Shown: positions 1-8,909, counted from the stretch's first letter. The stretch: DNA of 47,817 bases from Bacteroidales bacterium (GCA_017449975.1 JAFSYK010000005.1:1-47817); one strand, 5' to 3'. The notes: generated by a model from the sequence alone, not told the origin. Program-made: numbers and translations.

Positions 1-199
1 ACTCTAGTTTCCTGCCATGTCCATAGGTGTGGCCAGGCCGGTAACCATTCCCTTTATCCCACTGGCTTTCAGCAAGAAATTCACCTCGCTCGGCCACCAT
101 CATACTTTCCAACATTATCTCCATCAGGTCTTGGAGACCATATTCTTTCTGTGCATGCTTGCACATTAGCTCAGAAATTTGTTCCTTTGTAAACTTCAT
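1..199 (-). CDS. IS256-family (mutator-type) transposase, N-terminal part
   Basis: The minus strand from the ATG at 197-199 reads about 66 codons in frame off the left edge. The start is MKFTKEQISELMCKHAQ, then LMEIMLESMMVAERGEFL and GNGYRPGHTYGHGRKLE. The motif GNGYRPG-T-G-GRK-LE after an LM-x-MLE-x-M-x-AER helix is typical of the N-terminal region of IS256/mutator transposases. These are DDE enzymes that move the element by cut-and-paste or copy-out. The catalytic DDE residues lie outside the window, so whether the gene is intact cannot be judged. The family assignment comes from remembered motif similarity. Confidence 0.8.
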   Translation of the reverse strand, partial: MKFTKEQISELMCKHAQKEYGLQDLMEIMLESMMVAERGEFLAESQWDKGNGYRPGHTYGHGRKLE

Positions 200-246
200 T
201 TTAGTCTGTTTTTAGAGTTTGTATGCCCTAAAGATACAGACTTTCT

Positions 247-279
247 GGGATTGACGGAATCCGTCAGTCCCTTTTTTTA
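247..279 (+). terminator. Hairpin plus T-run inside the IS end
   Basis: Positions 247-271 form a near-perfect 25-bp palindrome (arms gggattgacgga and tccgtcagtccc) followed by a run of T on the plus strand. This looks like an intrinsic terminator for rightward transcripts leaving the IS. It may instead be part of the IS end recognised by transposase. The two possibilities cannot be separated from sequence. Confidence 0.4.
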
Positions 280-389
280 CACGTTAACGTGTAGACACAC
301 TTTTGGGGACAGTATCCCATTTTAAATTCGGCACTATTGTTGAAGAGGACTATTTCACAGACAAATCAATAATAGTTGATAGATACAGA

Positions 390-425
390 AAAACGGGGAT
401 GCTTCGTATGAAACATCCCCGTTTT
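390..425 (-). terminator. Terminator of the ribosomal superoperon
   Basis: A 12-bp perfect stem (aaaacggggatg, 390-401, with its complement at 414-425) closes a 12-nt loop. On the minus strand the second arm ends in a T-rich run, so it is a rho-independent terminator 23 bp after the rplQ stop. The other strand also carries a T-rich arm, so it may work in both directions and shield the ribosomal operon from IS transcripts. Confidence 0.85.
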
Positions 426-447
426 GTTATTGGAGGGTTCTATGACC

Positions 448-954
448 TTACTCAGCTTTGGGAGCTTCCTCAGCGGGAGCTTCGGCGGCGGGAGCCTCAG
501 CCACAGGAGCGGTCTCGGCAGGAGCCTCGACCTTCTTGGCGCGGCTACGACGGGTGGTCTTAGCCTTCTTGCCGGTGGTCTCCTTCAACATGTTCTCATT
601 GTAGTCGACCAGCTCGATGATAGCCATCTCGGAGTTGTCACCGTGACGGATACCGGTCTTCAGGATGCGGGTGTAGCCACCAGGACGGTTGGCGACCTTC
701 TGCGAAACCTCGCGGAACAGCTCGTTGACAGCCTCTTTGCTGTGCAGGTAGCTGAAAACCATACGACGGTTGTGCATGGTGTCTTCCTTGGAGCGATTGA
801 TGAGAGGCTCGACATACACTCTGAGCGCCTTGGCCTTGGCAAGCGTCGTTTCAACTCTCTTGTGCATAATCAGAGAGGTGGCCATATTGGAGAGCATTGC
901 CACGCGATGGGCATGCGTTCTCGAAAGATGATTAATTTTGCAACCGTGTCTCAT
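448..954 (-). CDS. rplQ: 50S ribosomal protein L17 (bL17)
   Basis: This large-subunit protein binds 23S rRNA near the peptide exit tunnel. It is 168 residues long. It opens with [21 protein letters not shown], the hallmark L17 N-terminus, and continues with the family's NMATSLI and RRMVFSYL segments. After about residue 120 comes a low-complexity tail rich in Lys then Ala/Glu/Pro, the usual Bacteroidota extension that makes it longer than the E. coli protein. It is the last gene of the superoperon, 8 bp after rpoA, and is followed by the terminator at 390-425. Confidence 0.98.
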   Translation of the reverse strand: MRHGCKINHLSRTHAHRVAMLSNMATSLIMHKRVETTLAKAKALRVYVEPLINRSKEDTMHNRRMVFSYLHSKEAVNELFREVSQKVANRPGGYTRILKTGIRHGDNSEMAIIELVDYNENMLKETTGKKAKTTRRSRAKKVEAPAETAPVAEAPAAEAPAEEAPKAE

Positions 955-962
955 ATCTTTAT

Positions 963-1955
963 TTATTCTTTATCAAGTTTGTACTTAGAAATATTCATAC
1001 CAAACTCAAGGTTCTTGGAAGCAACCAAGTTCTCGAGTTCGGTCAACGACTTCTTACCAAAATTGCGGAACTTCAGCAGGTCGGCCTTGTTGTAGGAGAC
1101 CAGTTCGCCAAGTGTCTCGACCTCGGCAGCCTTGAGGCAGTTGAGGGCGCGCACCGAGAGGTCCATGTCGACCAAACGGGTCTTCAACAACTGGCGCAGG
1201 TGCAACGTCGACTCGTCGAACTCCTCGGTCTGGTGCTGCGGCTCCTCTTCCAGCGATATGCGCTCGTCAGAGAAGAGCATAAAGTGCTGAATCAGGATGG
1301 TGGCAGCCTCCTTCAAGGCCTCTTTGGGATGGATGGAGCCGTCGGTCTCGATGTCGAAGACCAACTTCTCGTAGTCCGTCTTCTGCTCCACACGATAGTT
1401 CTCGACAACGTATTTCACGTTCTTGATAGGCGTATGGATAGAGTCGATAGCGATTACACCGATGTTGTCGGTTGCCTTCTTGTTCTCATCGCTGGGGATA
1501 TAGCCACGGCCCTTCTCGATAGTGAGCTCGATCTTGAGCGTGGTGGTGGGCTCCATGTGGCAGATTTCCAGGTCAGGATTCAGCACCTGGAAACCGTTGA
1601 GGTAATTGTTCAGATAGCCCGCTTTGAAAGCTGTCTGACCGACCACCTCGAAGCTCACCTTCTCGTTCTCAGCATCCTCAATCTGACGGCGGAAACGCAC
1701 CTTCTTGAGATTAAGAATAATATCGGTCATATCCTCAACCACACCGGCCAACGACGAAAACTCGTGCTCCACACCCTCGACCTTCACCGAAGTGATGGCG
1801 TAGCCCTCGAGCGACGAGAGCAAGATGCGACGCAGCGCGTTGCCGATAGTGATGCCGTACCCTGGCTCCAACGGACGGAATTCGAAAACTCCACGGAAAT
1901 CGTCAGCCTCGAGCATGACAACCTTGTCGGGTTTTTGGAAAGATAATATTGCCAT
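963..1955 (-). CDS. rpoA: DNA-directed RNA polymerase subunit alpha
   Basis: The 330-residue alpha subunit starts RNA polymerase assembly by dimerising. The N-terminal domain (about residues 15-235) contains [16 protein letters not shown], the signature of the beta/beta-prime contact region. The C-terminal domain (about 250-320) has the helix-hairpin-helix segments [16 protein letters not shown] and [16 protein letters not shown] that bind UP-element DNA and activators. It lies between rpsD (97 bp upstream) and rplQ (8 bp downstream), the standard alpha-operon order, and has the normal family length. Confidence 0.98.
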   Translation of the reverse strand: MAILSFQKPDKVVMLEADDFRGVFEFRPLEPGYGITIGNALRRILLSSLEGYAITSVKVEGVEHEFSSLAGVVEDMTDIILNLKKVRFRRQIEDAENEKVSFEVVGQTAFKAGYLNNYLNGFQVLNPDLEICHMEPTTTLKIELTIEKGRGYIPSDENKKATDNIGVIAIDSIHTPIKNVKYVVENYRVEQKTDYEKLVFDIETDGSIHPKEALKEAATILIQHFMLFSDERISLEEEPQHQTEEFDESTLHLRQLLKTRLVDMDLSVRALNCLKAAEVETLGELVSYNKADLLKFRNFGKKSLTELENLVASKNLEFGMNISKYKLDKE

Positions 1956-2052
1956 TTTGTTCCTTTCTTTGGGTTATTATTGGTTTTTGTCGCTTCAGGC
2001 ACTGCCACGTCTTTCGACAGAGCCAAAGACAAGAGGCGACAATTAAGTGCCA
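1956..2052 (-). other. Possible structured leader between rpsD and rpoA
   Basis: The 97-bp gap holds nested inverted repeats. ttgtcgc (1987-1993) pairs with gcgacaa (2036-2042), enclosing gtcttt (2009-2014) and aaagac (2025-2030). In the transcript this could be a two-tier stem just after the rpsD stop. It could affect rpoA expression relative to S4 or be a processing site; the sequence does not say which. Confidence 0.35.
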
Positions 2053-2658
2053 CTACTTCGAGTAGAGCTCGACGATCAACTGCTCGTTGATGTTCTCGGG
2101 GATGTCGGCACGCTGCGGGTAGTTCATGAACTTACCGCTCATCATGTTGCCATCCCACTCGAGCCACGGGTAGTTGGTGCCACGGGAAGCCAGCGAGTCG
2201 GTGATGATCTCGAGCGACTTGGAACGCTCGCGCACGGAGACGATGTCGCCTTCCTTCAGCAGGTAAGAAGGAATGTTCACCACGGCGCCATTGACCGTGA
2301 TGTGGCGATGCGACACCAGCTGACGGGCCTGAGCGCGGCTGCGGGCGATGCCGAGACGATAGACGACATTGTCCAGACGCGACTCGATGATCTTCATCAA
2401 CTCGTCACCCGTAACACCACCGCGACGCGAAGCCTCGGCATAAAGTTTACGGAACTGACGTTCGAGGATGCCATAAATATATTTGGCTTTCTGCTTCTCC
2501 TGAAGCTGAGTGCCATACTCCGAGGTCTTGCCGCGACGACGGCTCTGACCATGCATACCCGGAGCATAAGGTTTTCTTTCGTAGTTTTTATCGGGACCGT
2601 AGATAGGTTCGTGGAACTTACGAGCTATTTTGGTTTTAGGACCAGTGTATCTTGCCAT
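2053..2658 (-). CDS. rpsD: 30S ribosomal protein S4 (uS4)
   Basis: The 201-residue protein is a primary 16S rRNA binder that nucleates assembly of the small-subunit body. The start [21 protein letters not shown] is the Bacteroidota S4 form without the zinc-binding cysteines. The S4 RNA-binding domain (about residues 93-155) contains [20 protein letters not shown] and the SHRHITVNG motif. In many bacteria S4 represses its own operon; no known binding structure is recognised here. It is separated from rpsK by 107 bp carrying an unusual 8-bp repeat array. Confidence 0.98.
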   Translation of the reverse strand: MARYTGPKTKIARKFHEPIYGPDKNYERKPYAPGMHGQSRRRGKTSEYGTQLQEKQKAKYIYGILERQFRKLYAEASRRGGVTGDELMKIIESRLDNVVYRLGIARSRAQARQLVSHRHITVNGAVVNIPSYLLKEGDIVSVRERSKSLEIITDSLASRGTNYPWLEWDGNMMSGKFMNYPQRADIPENINEQLIVELYSK

Positions 2659-2675
2659 TTGTATCAGTTTTGATT

Positions 2676-2763
2676 GTTGGGTTGTTGAATTGTTGAATTG
2701 TTGAGTTGTTGAATTGTTGGTTTGTTGCGGTAACAGTTAAACAATTGAACAGTTCAACAGTTT
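2676..2763 (-). repeat. 8-bp tandem array with complementary halves (rpsK-rpsD gap)
   Basis: Positions 2676-2731 tile as seven 8-bp units around gttgaatt. Positions 2732-2763 tile as four 8-bp units around aacagttg/aacaattg, the complement of the first word. The array ends 2 bp from the rpsK stop codon. In the minus-strand transcript the arms could pair into a long imperfect hairpin between the rpsK and rpsD coding regions. Confidence 0.85.
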
Positions 2764-2765
2764 AA

Positions 2766-3155
2766 TTACACACGACGGCGTTTGGGAGGACGGCAGCCGT
2801 TGTGGGGAAGCGGCGTAATGTCGACAATTTCCATCACCTCGATACCGCAGCCATTGATTGCACGAATTGCAGATTCACGTCCCGATCCAGGTCCTTTCAC
2901 AAAGACCTTTACTTTTCTTAGGCCCAAATCATAAGCAACTTTGCCGCAATCTTCCGCAGCCATCTGAGCGGCGTACGGAGTGTTTTTCTTCGATCCGCGG
3001 AAGCCCATTTTTCCAGCAGACGACCAAGAAATCACTTGACCGGCGTTATTCGTCAACGAAATAATCACGTTGTTGAAAGAAGCAAAGATACATGCTCTTC
3101 CGATAGGTTCAACTTTTACGACTCTTCTTTTGGTCGGTTTTGAAGTTTTTGCCAT
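2766..3155 (-). CDS. rpsK: 30S ribosomal protein S11 (uS11)
   Basis: The 129-residue platform protein of the small subunit lies near the mRNA exit and the Shine-Dalgarno cleft. Conserved S11 segments are visible: [20 protein letters not shown], the [20 protein letters not shown] region, [16 protein letters not shown], and the basic tail [16 protein letters not shown]. It follows rpsM by 84 bp in the alpha operon. The start is set by MAKTSKP and the length is normal. Confidence 0.98.
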   Translation of the reverse strand: MAKTSKPTKRRVVKVEPIGRACIFASFNNVIISLTNNAGQVISWSSAGKMGFRGSKKNTPYAAQMAAEDCGKVAYDLGLRKVKVFVKGPGSGRESAIRAINGCGIEVMEIVDITPLPHNGCRPPKRRRV

Positions 3156-3239
3156 AGTTTTTGCTTGATTTTACATTGTTTCTCCAGCTGCTCCGTAATC
3201 AACATTCTAATCCGCAACTGGGTGCCACACTACTACGTT

Positions 3240-3617
3240 TTACTTGGTGGCTTTCTTCTTGTTAGCGATTGTTTTCTTTTTACCCTTACGCGTACGGGCG
3301 TTGTTCTTGGTGCTTTGACCACGCAGAGGCAGACCCAAACGGTGACGGATGCCGCGGTAGCAACCGATATCCATCAGTCGTTTGATGTTCATCTGCACCT
3401 CGGAACGAAGTGCGCCTTCCACCTTGTACTCATCATTGATGATGTTACGCAAGGTATTCTGCTCGTCATCGGTCCAATCCTGAACTTTCTTGTTCTCGTC
3501 GATACCGGCCTTGGCCAGGATCTCAGAGGCAAGACTACGGCCAATACCGTAGATGTAGGTCAAGCCAATAACACCTCTTTTGTTTCTGGGTAAATCAATA
3601 CCTGCAATACGTGCCAT
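3240..3617 (-). CDS. rpsM: 30S ribosomal protein S13 (uS13)
   Basis: The 125-residue head protein contacts the P-site tRNA and makes a bridge to the large subunit. It begins [15 protein letters not shown], then [10 protein letters not shown] (helix-two-turn-helix entry). The conserved [16 protein letters not shown] motif and the ArgThrArgLys-type basic C-terminus follow. It lies 36 bp after rpmJ. Length and start are typical. Confidence 0.98.
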   Translation of the reverse strand: MARIAGIDLPRNKRGVIGLTYIYGIGRSLASEILAKAGIDENKKVQDWTDDEQNTLRNIINDEYKVEGALRSEVQMNIKRLMDIGCYRGIRHRLGLPLRGQSTKNNARTRKGKKKTIANKKKATK

Positions 3618-3653
3618 AAACTGATTTTATTCTATTGGTTTGTTCGTTAATAA

Positions 3654-3770
3654 TTATCCTTGTCTTTGTTTGAATTTAGGATTTTTCTTGTTGATTACAT
3701 AGACGACCCCTTTGCGGCGTACCACCTTGCAATCGGGCGTTCTTTTCTTTACAGAAACTCTGACTTTCAT
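3654..3770 (-). CDS. rpmJ: 50S ribosomal protein L36 (bL36), zinc-free type
   Basis: This 38-residue ORF starts at the ATG at 3768-3770 and ends at TAA 3654-3656. The protein begins [20 protein letters not shown] and ends [12 protein letters not shown], which is the L36 pattern. Classical L36 has a Cys3-His zinc ribbon. Here only one Cys (about residue 14) remains, so this is the C-minus, zinc-independent form usual in Bacteroidota. It lies between infA (30 bp upstream) and rpsM, its standard place. Confidence 0.95.
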   Translation of the reverse strand: MKVRVSVKKRTPDCKVVRRKGVVYVINKKNPKFKQRQG

Positions 3771-3800
3771 AGTGTATAATTTTTATCTATTTGTTTCTTC

Positions 3801-4019
3801 TTACTTGTGTCGATAAGTGATACGGCCCTTGGTCAAGTCGTAGGGAGACATCTCGATTTGCACCTTGTCGCCAGGGAGAATCTTGATGTAGTGCATACGC
3901 ATCTTGCCCGAGATGTGGGCGGTGATCTGGTGTCCGTTTTCCAACTCGACGCGGAACATCGCGTTGCCCAAAGCTTCCACCACGGTGCCGTCCAACTGTA
4001 TTGACGATTGTTTTGCCAT
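3801..4019 (-). CDS. infA: Translation initiation factor IF-1
   Basis: The 72-residue single OB-fold protein occupies the ribosomal A site during initiation together with IF-2 and IF-3. The sequence [20 protein letters not shown], then [18 protein letters not shown] and [25 protein letters not shown]-type strands match IF-1 over its full length. It follows map by 17 bp and precedes rpmJ, as in many bacteria. Confidence 0.97.
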   Translation of the reverse strand: MAKQSSIQLDGTVVEALGNAMFRVELENGHQITAHISGKMRMHYIKILPGDKVQIEMSPYDLTKGRITYRHK

Positions 4020-4036
4020 ATACTTATCTGTTTTTC

Positions 4037-4804
4037 TTATTGTTGTTCGATGAAATCAAAGGTTGTGAGGATTTCAGGACCGTTATTGCCTACCGCCACG
4101 GTGTGCTCGTAATGCGCCGCCGGCTTGCCGTCTTTGGTGCGGCAGGTCCAACCGTCGGTACGGGAGAATTTGACATTCTTGGAGCCCATGCAAACCATCG
4201 GCTCAATGCAAATCACCATACCCTCTTTGAGCAGCGGACCGGTGCCTTTGACACCGAAATTCGGCACACTGGGCGACTCGTGCATTTTGAAGCCCACACC
4301 GTGACCACACAACTCACGCACCACCGAGTAGCCATTCTTCTCGCAATGCTGCTGCACCGCATGGCTGATGTCACCAATACGGTTGCCGGCCTTGCACTGG
4401 TTGATGCCAATGTAAAGGGCCTCCTTGGTGGTCTTCATCAGCCGCTGCACCTCGGGCGAGATTTCTCCCACCGCGAAGGTGTAGGCGGAATCGCTCACAT
4501 AGCCATTGAGCTTGATCACACAATCCAGCGTCACGTTGTCGCCCTCGTTCAAGAAGAGGTTGCCAGGGATGCCGTGCACCACCACATCGTTGACCGAGAC
4601 GCAGAATGCCGCGGGGAATCCCTCATAGCCTTTGCAAAGAGGCTCGGCACCGTTGTCGCGTATATACTGCTCGCCGATCTGATTGAGATAGGCCGTAGTC
4701 ACACCCGGACGGATATGACGACCCACTTCTGCCAGCGTCTTGCTCAGCAGCGTAGCGCTCTCACGGATGAGCTCTATTTCTTCGCGTGTCTTGAGGAGAA
4801 TCAT
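4037..4804 (-). CDS. map: Methionine aminopeptidase, type I
   Basis: The enzyme removes the N-terminal Met from nascent proteins when the next residue is small. It is 255 residues, a type Ia enzyme without an N-terminal extension. The expected dimetal ligands can be placed: D94 and D105 ([13 protein letters not shown]), H168 ([11 protein letters not shown]), E201 (CIEPM) and E233 (YEHTVAV), with the substrate-side H77 in VVHGIPG. It sits between secY (52 bp upstream) and infA. The usual adk between secY and map is absent. Confidence 0.97.
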   Translation of the reverse strand: MILLKTREEIELIRESATLLSKTLAEVGRHIRPGVTTAYLNQIGEQYIRDNGAEPLCKGYEGFPAAFCVSVNDVVVHGIPGNLFLNEGDNVTLDCVIKLNGYVSDSAYTFAVGEISPEVQRLMKTTKEALYIGINQCKAGNRIGDISHAVQQHCEKNGYSVVRELCGHGVGFKMHESPSVPNFGVKGTGPLLKEGMVICIEPMVCMGSKNVKFSRTDGWTCRTKDGKPAAHYEHTVAVGNNGPEILTTFDFIEQQ

Positions 4805-4856
4805 TGGTGGTGATGCGTGTGATTAGTGACGAGTGAATCGTGATTGGTAGTTTGTA
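4805..4856 (-). repeat. Short-period array after the secY stop
   Basis: In transcript sense the 52-bp gap reads as successive 7-8-nt units ending in TCAC (CCAATCAC, GATTCAC, TCGTCAC, TAATCAC, then a longer one). This is the same kind of locus-specific short-period filler seen in other gaps of the window, with its own word. Confidence 0.6.
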
Positions 4857-6212
4857 TTAGGCCTGGACAGCCATGCTGGTACGACCTTTGATACGGCCAG
4901 TCTTGGTGAGACCGTCATAGTGACGCATCAACAGGTAGCTCTCGATCTGCTGGAGGGTGTCGAGGATGACGCCGACCATAATCAGCAGCGAGGTGCCACC
5001 GTAGAACTGCGCGAACTGGGTGTTGACACCAAACAAACGGATAATAGCAGGCAGGATGGCCACGATAGCCAGGAAGAACGAGCCCGGGAGGGTAATCTTG
5101 GAGAGGATGCTCTCCAGGTACTCAGCCGTCTTCTTGCCGGGTTTCACACCGGGGATAAAGCCGCCATTCTTCTTCATATCCTCAGCCATCTGGTTCGGGT
5201 TGATAGCGATAGCCGTATAGAAATAGGTGAAAACAATGACCAGGAAAGCGAAGACAAAGTTATACCAGAATCCATTGAAATCGGCGAACGCCATAGCGAA
5301 CTTGGAGTCGGTGTTGCCCGAGAAGCCCATGAAAGTGATGGGCAGGAACATGATGGCCTGGGCAAAGATGATGGGCATAACGCCAGCGGCATTCACCTTG
5401 AGGGGGATGTACTGACGGACGCCACCATACTGCTTGTTGCCCACGATGCGCTTGGCATACTGCACGGGGATGCGGCGGGTGCCCTGCACCAGCAGAATCA
5501 CCAACAGGATAACTGCCAGCAAGACCACCAGCTCGAAGAGGAACATCACCAAGCCACCACCCTCGGTCAGACGCGAAGCGAACTCGGCGGAGACGGCAAA
5601 GGGCAGACGAGCGATGATACCAATCATAATCAGCAACGAGATACCGTTACCGACACCCTTGTCGGTGATGCGCTCACCCAGCCACATGACGAAGAGGGTA
5701 CCGCAGATGAGGATGATGATACTGGACACCCAGAAGAAGAGTCCCGGAGCGCTGCCGTCGAACGGATAGATAGCCGTTGAGGAAGCACCCAGCTGATACA
5801 TCATGTTGGTGATGTAAGCGGGAGCCTGGCAAGCCGTGATGATAACGGTGAGCCAACGGGTGATTTGGTTCATCTTTCTGCGTCCACTCTCACCGTCACG
5901 CTGCATCTTCTGGAAATAGGGAACCACCATCACAAACAGCTGGATAACGATGGAAGCCGTGATGTACGGCATGATACCCAGAGCGAAGATGGAGGCATTG
6001 GAGAATGCACCGCCGGAGAACATGTTCAACAATCCCATCAGACCCTCGGAACCCTGACTCTGCAGAGCACCAAGCTGAGAGGGATCGACACCGGGTAGGA
6101 CCACATACGAACCAATTCGATAGATGAGCACCAAACCCAAGGTATAGAGAATACGCTTGCGCAAGTCCTCAATCGACCAAATATTTTTCAGTGTCTGAAT
6201 TAATCTCTTCAT
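4857..6212 (-). CDS. secY: Protein translocase subunit SecY
   Basis: The 451-residue channel-forming subunit of the SecYEG translocon sits in the inner membrane and exports unfolded preproteins. Ten hydrophobic segments are visible. The N-terminal LRKRILYTLGLVLIYRIGSY starts TM1 and is followed by the periplasmic plug region (about residues 45-75). The cytosolic loop IPVQYAKRIVG-rich segment (about 245-260) matches the ribosome/SecA-contact loop. It lies in the spc part of the operon after rplO (70 bp), as in most bacteria. Confidence 0.98.
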   Translation of the reverse strand: MKRLIQTLKNIWSIEDLRKRILYTLGLVLIYRIGSYVVLPGVDPSQLGALQSQGSEGLMGLLNMFSGGAFSNASIFALGIMPYITASIVIQLFVMVVPYFQKMQRDGESGRRKMNQITRWLTVIITACQAPAYITNMMYQLGASSTAIYPFDGSAPGLFFWVSSIIILICGTLFVMWLGERITDKGVGNGISLLIMIGIIARLPFAVSAEFASRLTEGGGLVMFLFELVVLLAVILLVILLVQGTRRIPVQYAKRIVGNKQYGGVRQYIPLKVNAAGVMPIIFAQAIMFLPITFMGFSGNTDSKFAMAFADFNGFWYNFVFAFLVIVFTYFYTAIAINPNQMAEDMKKNGGFIPGVKPGKKTAEYLESILSKITLPGSFFLAIVAILPAIIRLFGVNTQFAQFYGGTSLLIMVGVILDTLQQIESYLLMRHYDGLTKTGRIKGRTSMAVQA

Positions 6213-6225
6213 TGTTTATTTCTTT

Positions 6226-6282
6226 TAATTGTTGATGGTTGATTGGTTTAATTGTTGATGGTAAACGCTCAACGGTCAACAA
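6226..6282 (-). repeat. Complementary-word array after the rplO stop
   Basis: In transcript sense the rplO TAA is followed at once by TTGTTGACCGTTGAGCG, then a short loop and CATCAACAATTAAACC with a second CATCAACAATT. The two arms are complementary and use the same word family (TTGTTGA / TCAACAA) as the arrays after rpsK and rplW. Confidence 0.7.
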
Positions 6283-6732
6283 TTATTCGATAACTGTGGC
6301 AACGCCACCCTTGTCCTCGATAGCCTTCTTGGCTGTGGCGGAGAAAGCGTGGGCAGTCACATTGATAGCCTTGTTCAACTCACCGCGACCCAAGATCTTG
6401 ATAAGATCCCGACCCGACATCAAGCCATTCTGCTTGAACGTGTCGAGGGTGAACTCGGTGATATTCTTTGTCTCGGCCAGGTTGTTGAGCATGTCGAGGT
6501 TGATGCCGACATATTCAACGCGGTTACGGTTCTTGAAACCGAACTTCGGCAGACGACGATAGATAGGCATCTGACCACCTTCGAAACCAATCTTCTGGTG
6601 GTAGCCCGAACGAGCCTTGGCACCCTTGTTACCACGGGTGGCGGTACCGCCTTTACCGGAACCAGCACCGCGACCGATGCGTTTGGAATGCTTGACAGAA
6701 CCTTCAGCCGGTTTGAGATTGCTTAAATTCAT
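6283..6732 (-). CDS. rplO: 50S ribosomal protein L15 (uL15)
   Basis: The 149-residue protein binds 23S rRNA and joins mid to late in large-subunit assembly. The N-terminal half is the flexible Gly/Lys/Arg-rich extension (RIGRGAGSGKGGTATRGNKG) that runs into rRNA. The second half has the globular L15 fold ending in a KAIEDKGG segment. It follows rpmD by 26 bp and precedes secY, the conserved spc order. Confidence 0.97.
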   Translation of the reverse strand: MNLSNLKPAEGSVKHSKRIGRGAGSGKGGTATRGNKGAKARSGYHQKIGFEGGQMPIYRRLPKFGFKNRNRVEYVGINLDMLNNLAETKNITEFTLDTFKQNGLMSGRDLIKILGRGELNKAINVTAHAFSATAKKAIEDKGGVATVIE

Positions 6733-6758
6733 TATATTGTTCCTTTCTTTGTTGCTAA

Positions 6759-6938
6759 TTAGATTGCCTCAACGGTAATCAAGTGTTTAACCTTCTCGAT
6801 CATGCCCAGAATCTGAGGAGTGGCAACCACCTCACGGGTATGATTGATTTTTCTCAGTCCCAGCGCACGCATGGTTCTTTTCTGACGCTCAGGATGACCG
6901 ATAATGCTTCTGACCTGTTTAATTCTCAGTTTTTCCAT
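6759..6938 (-). CDS. rpmD: 50S ribosomal protein L30 (uL30)
   Basis: This 59-residue ORF runs from the ATG at 6936-6938 to TAA 6759-6761. MEKLRIKQVRSIIGHPERQK, then RTMRALGLRKINHTREV and a final IEKVKHLITVEAI match L30 over its full length. L30 is a small, dispensable-in-some-lineages 23S rRNA binder. It lies between rpsE (19 bp upstream) and rplO. Confidence 0.95.
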   Translation of the reverse strand: MEKLRIKQVRSIIGHPERQKRTMRALGLRKINHTREVVATPQILGMIEKVKHLITVEAI

Positions 6939-6957
6939 TGTTATTATCTCCTATCCT

Positions 6958-7476
6958 TTAACCGTTAAACACTTTATCCAACGTGATGCCACGCAACTGG
7001 GCGACCATGTAAGGATCCTTCATCTGCAGCAGAGCGTTGATGGTAGCCTTGACCACACTGTGGGGGTTCGACGAACCTTTGCACTTGGCCAACACGTCCT
7101 TCACACCGACACTCTCGAGGACAGCACGCATAGCACCGCCGGCGATAACACCGGTACCGGGGGCAGCGGGTTTCAGGAACACGCGGGCGCCGCTGTACTT
7201 GCCACTCTGCTCGTGCGGGAGGGTACCCTTCAGAACGGGGACACGCACCAAGTTCTTCTTGGCGTCGTCGACACCCTTCTGGATGGCAGCCTGGACTTCC
7301 TTGGCTTTGCCGAGGCCGTAGCCCACCACGCCGTCTTCGTTGCCGATGACCACGATAGCGGAGAAACTGAACGTTCTACCACCCTTGGTGACTTTGGTTA
7401 CGCGATTGATCGCAACAAGGCGCTCTTTGAATTCGATATCGCTTGATTTTACTCTTTTAACGTTTACTTCTGCCAT
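6958..7476 (-). CDS. rpsE: 30S ribosomal protein S5 (uS5)
   Basis: The 172-residue protein contributes to decoding accuracy and the mRNA entry site. The N-terminal double-stranded RNA-binding domain contains [20 protein letters not shown] and [15 protein letters not shown]. The C-terminal domain has [19 protein letters not shown] and [13 protein letters not shown]. It starts 7 bp after rplR. The start [13 protein letters not shown] and the length fit Bacteroidota S5. Confidence 0.98.
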   Translation of the reverse strand: MAEVNVKRVKSSDIEFKERLVAINRVTKVTKGGRTFSFSAIVVIGNEDGVVGYGLGKAKEVQAAIQKGVDDAKKNLVRVPVLKGTLPHEQSGKYSGARVFLKPAAPGTGVIAGGAMRAVLESVGVKDVLAKCKGSSNPHSVVKATINALLQMKDPYMVAQLRGITLDKVFNG

Positions 7477-7483
7477 GACTTAT

Positions 7484-7837
7484 TTAGAATTTAAGACCAC
7501 CTTCTCTGGCTGCGTCAGCCAACGATTTAACACGACCGTGGTAGAGATAACCGTTGCGGTCAAACACCACGCTATTGATACCGGCTGCCATCGTACGCTC
7601 GGCAATCATCTTGCCAACCTTGGCGGCCACTTCGCTCTTGGTGCCAGTCTTCTCGAAGCTCTTCTCCTTGGAGGAGGCTGCGGCCAGGGTCACGCCCTTG
7701 ACATCGTCAATCACCTGAGCATAAATCTCCTTGTTGCTTCTGAACACAGAGAGACGAGGTTTCTCAGCAGTACCGCTAACCTTGTGACGGATGCGGAATT
7801 TAATCTTTGTTCTTCTTATATCTTTTTTTGTTGCCAT
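7484..7837 (-). CDS. rplR: 50S ribosomal protein L18 (uL18)
   Basis: The 117-residue protein binds 5S rRNA with L5 and L25 in the central protuberance. Typical segments are [20 protein letters not shown], the [11 protein letters not shown] strand, [17 protein letters not shown] and the C-terminal [20 protein letters not shown]. It is 92 bp after rplF and 7 bp before rpsE. The gap to rplF holds nothing recognised. Confidence 0.97.
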   Translation of the reverse strand: MATKKDIRRTKIKFRIRHKVSGTAEKPRLSVFRSNKEIYAQVIDDVKGVTLAAASSKEKSFEKTGTKSEVAAKVGKMIAERTMAAGINSVVFDRNGYLYHGRVKSLADAAREGGLKF

Positions 7838-7929
7838 AATACTTTTCTTTGGCTTAGCGGGTCACGGGAACAATCCTTTTTGACATTCTTGTCAAGCTAC
7901 TGCCTCCAGACGCCGCTTAATGGTTAATA

Positions 7930-8484
7930 CTATTTGGCCGCGGCCTTGCCAGCCTTCTTGCGGATTTCCTCGCCGGCGAAACGGATACCCTTGCCCTTGT
8001 AAGGCTCAGGTTTGCGGAGCGAGCGGATTTTAGCAGCGGCGAGACCCAGGATCTGCTTGTCGCAGCAGGTCATCGTGATAATGGGGTTCTTACCTTTCTC
8101 CGTAACGGTCTCGACCTTGATTTCGGGAGCCAGCTGGAAGAAAATCTTGTGGGAATAACCCAGATCCATTTCCATCACGTTGCCGTTGGCCTGCACTTTG
8201 TAGCCGACGCCGATGACTTCCTGGACGGTCTTGAAACCTTCGGAAACACCCTTCACCATATTGGCGGCCAGCGCGCGGTAGAGACCGTGCTGAGCTTTGT
8301 GCTCCTTCGAGTCGGACGGACGCTCAAAAGTCAGCGTATTGTCCTCCAGGTGCATCTTGATAATAGGATTGACGGGCTGGGTAAGCTCTCCGAGAGGGCC
8401 TTTCACGGTCAGCACATTGTCGTCAGAAATCTTCACTTCCACGCCCTTGGGCAGGTGGATGGGCATTTTACCAATTCTTGACAT
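7930..8484 (-). CDS. rplF: 50S ribosomal protein L6 (uL6)
   Basis: The 184-residue protein lies near the factor-binding GTPase centre of the large subunit. MSRIGKMPIHLPKGVEV and VKGPLGELTQP are the L6 N-terminal signature. The two repeated L6 folds follow (about residues 10-85 and 90-170), and the C-terminal PEPYKGKGIRFAGEEIRKKAGKAA is diagnostic. It starts 23 bp after rpsH. Confidence 0.98.
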   Translation of the reverse strand: MSRIGKMPIHLPKGVEVKISDDNVLTVKGPLGELTQPVNPIIKMHLEDNTLTFERPSDSKEHKAQHGLYRALAANMVKGVSEGFKTVQEVIGVGYKVQANGNVMEMDLGYSHKIFFQLAPEIKVETVTEKGKNPIITMTCCDKQILGLAAAKIRSLRKPEPYKGKGIRFAGEEIRKKAGKAAAK

Positions 8485-8507
8485 AATACGAATCTCCTCT
8501 CTTTAAC

Positions 8508-8909
8508 TTAACTGATGTAACAAATAACTTCACCACCCACATTCAAGGAACGAGCCTCCTTGTCGGTCATCAGACCCTTGGAGGTGGAAACGATGGCGAT
8601 ACCGAGGCCATTGAGCACGCGGGGCATGTCCTCGACGGACACGTAGCGGCGCAGACCGGGGCTACTGACACGCTTGAGGTCGGAGATGGCCGAGATCTTG
8701 GTGACAGGATGATACTTGAGAGCGATTTTGATACTCTGGTTGTGAGAATCTTCGTTCTGGAACTTGTAGTTCAGGATATAACCTTTCTCGAAGAGAATCT
8801 TGGTGATCTCCTTTTTGATTTTCGAAGCAGGGATTTCGACAACACGATGCTTTGCCGCAATGGCGTTGCGCATACGGGTCAAGTAATCTGCGATAGGATC
8901 AGTTACCAT
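8508..8909 (-). CDS. rpsH: 30S ribosomal protein S8 (uS8)
   Basis: The 133-residue primary 16S rRNA binder of the body is, in E. coli, the translational repressor of the spc operon. [19 protein letters not shown] is the S8 start, and the C-terminal [20 protein letters not shown] followed by GGEVICYIS is the conserved RNA-binding face. It is 70 bp after rpsN. No E. coli-type S8 target is recognised in the rplX-rplE region. Confidence 0.98.
   Translation of the reverse strand: MVTDPIADYLTRMRNAIAAKHRVVEIPASKIKKEITKILFEKGYILNYKFQNEDSHNQSIKIALKYHPVTKISAISDLKRVSSPGLRRYVSVEDMPRVLNGLGIAIVSTSKGLMTDKEARSLNVGGEVICYIS

Larger units (their letters stand above)
1..317 (-). mobile_element. IS256-family insertion sequence, one end (partial)
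   Basis: The transposase start at 199 is followed by about 118 bp of non-coding sequence before the last candidate IS base. That stretch holds a 25-bp near-palindrome (247-271), a palindromic acacgttaacgtgt (279-292) and a sequence that on the minus strand starts GGGATACTGTCCCCAAAAG (about 299-317). The last resembles the terminal inverted repeats of IS256-type elements. The other end and the target duplication are outside the window, so the boundary at 317 is inferred. The element sits just downstream of the ribosomal superoperon terminator. Confidence 0.5.
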
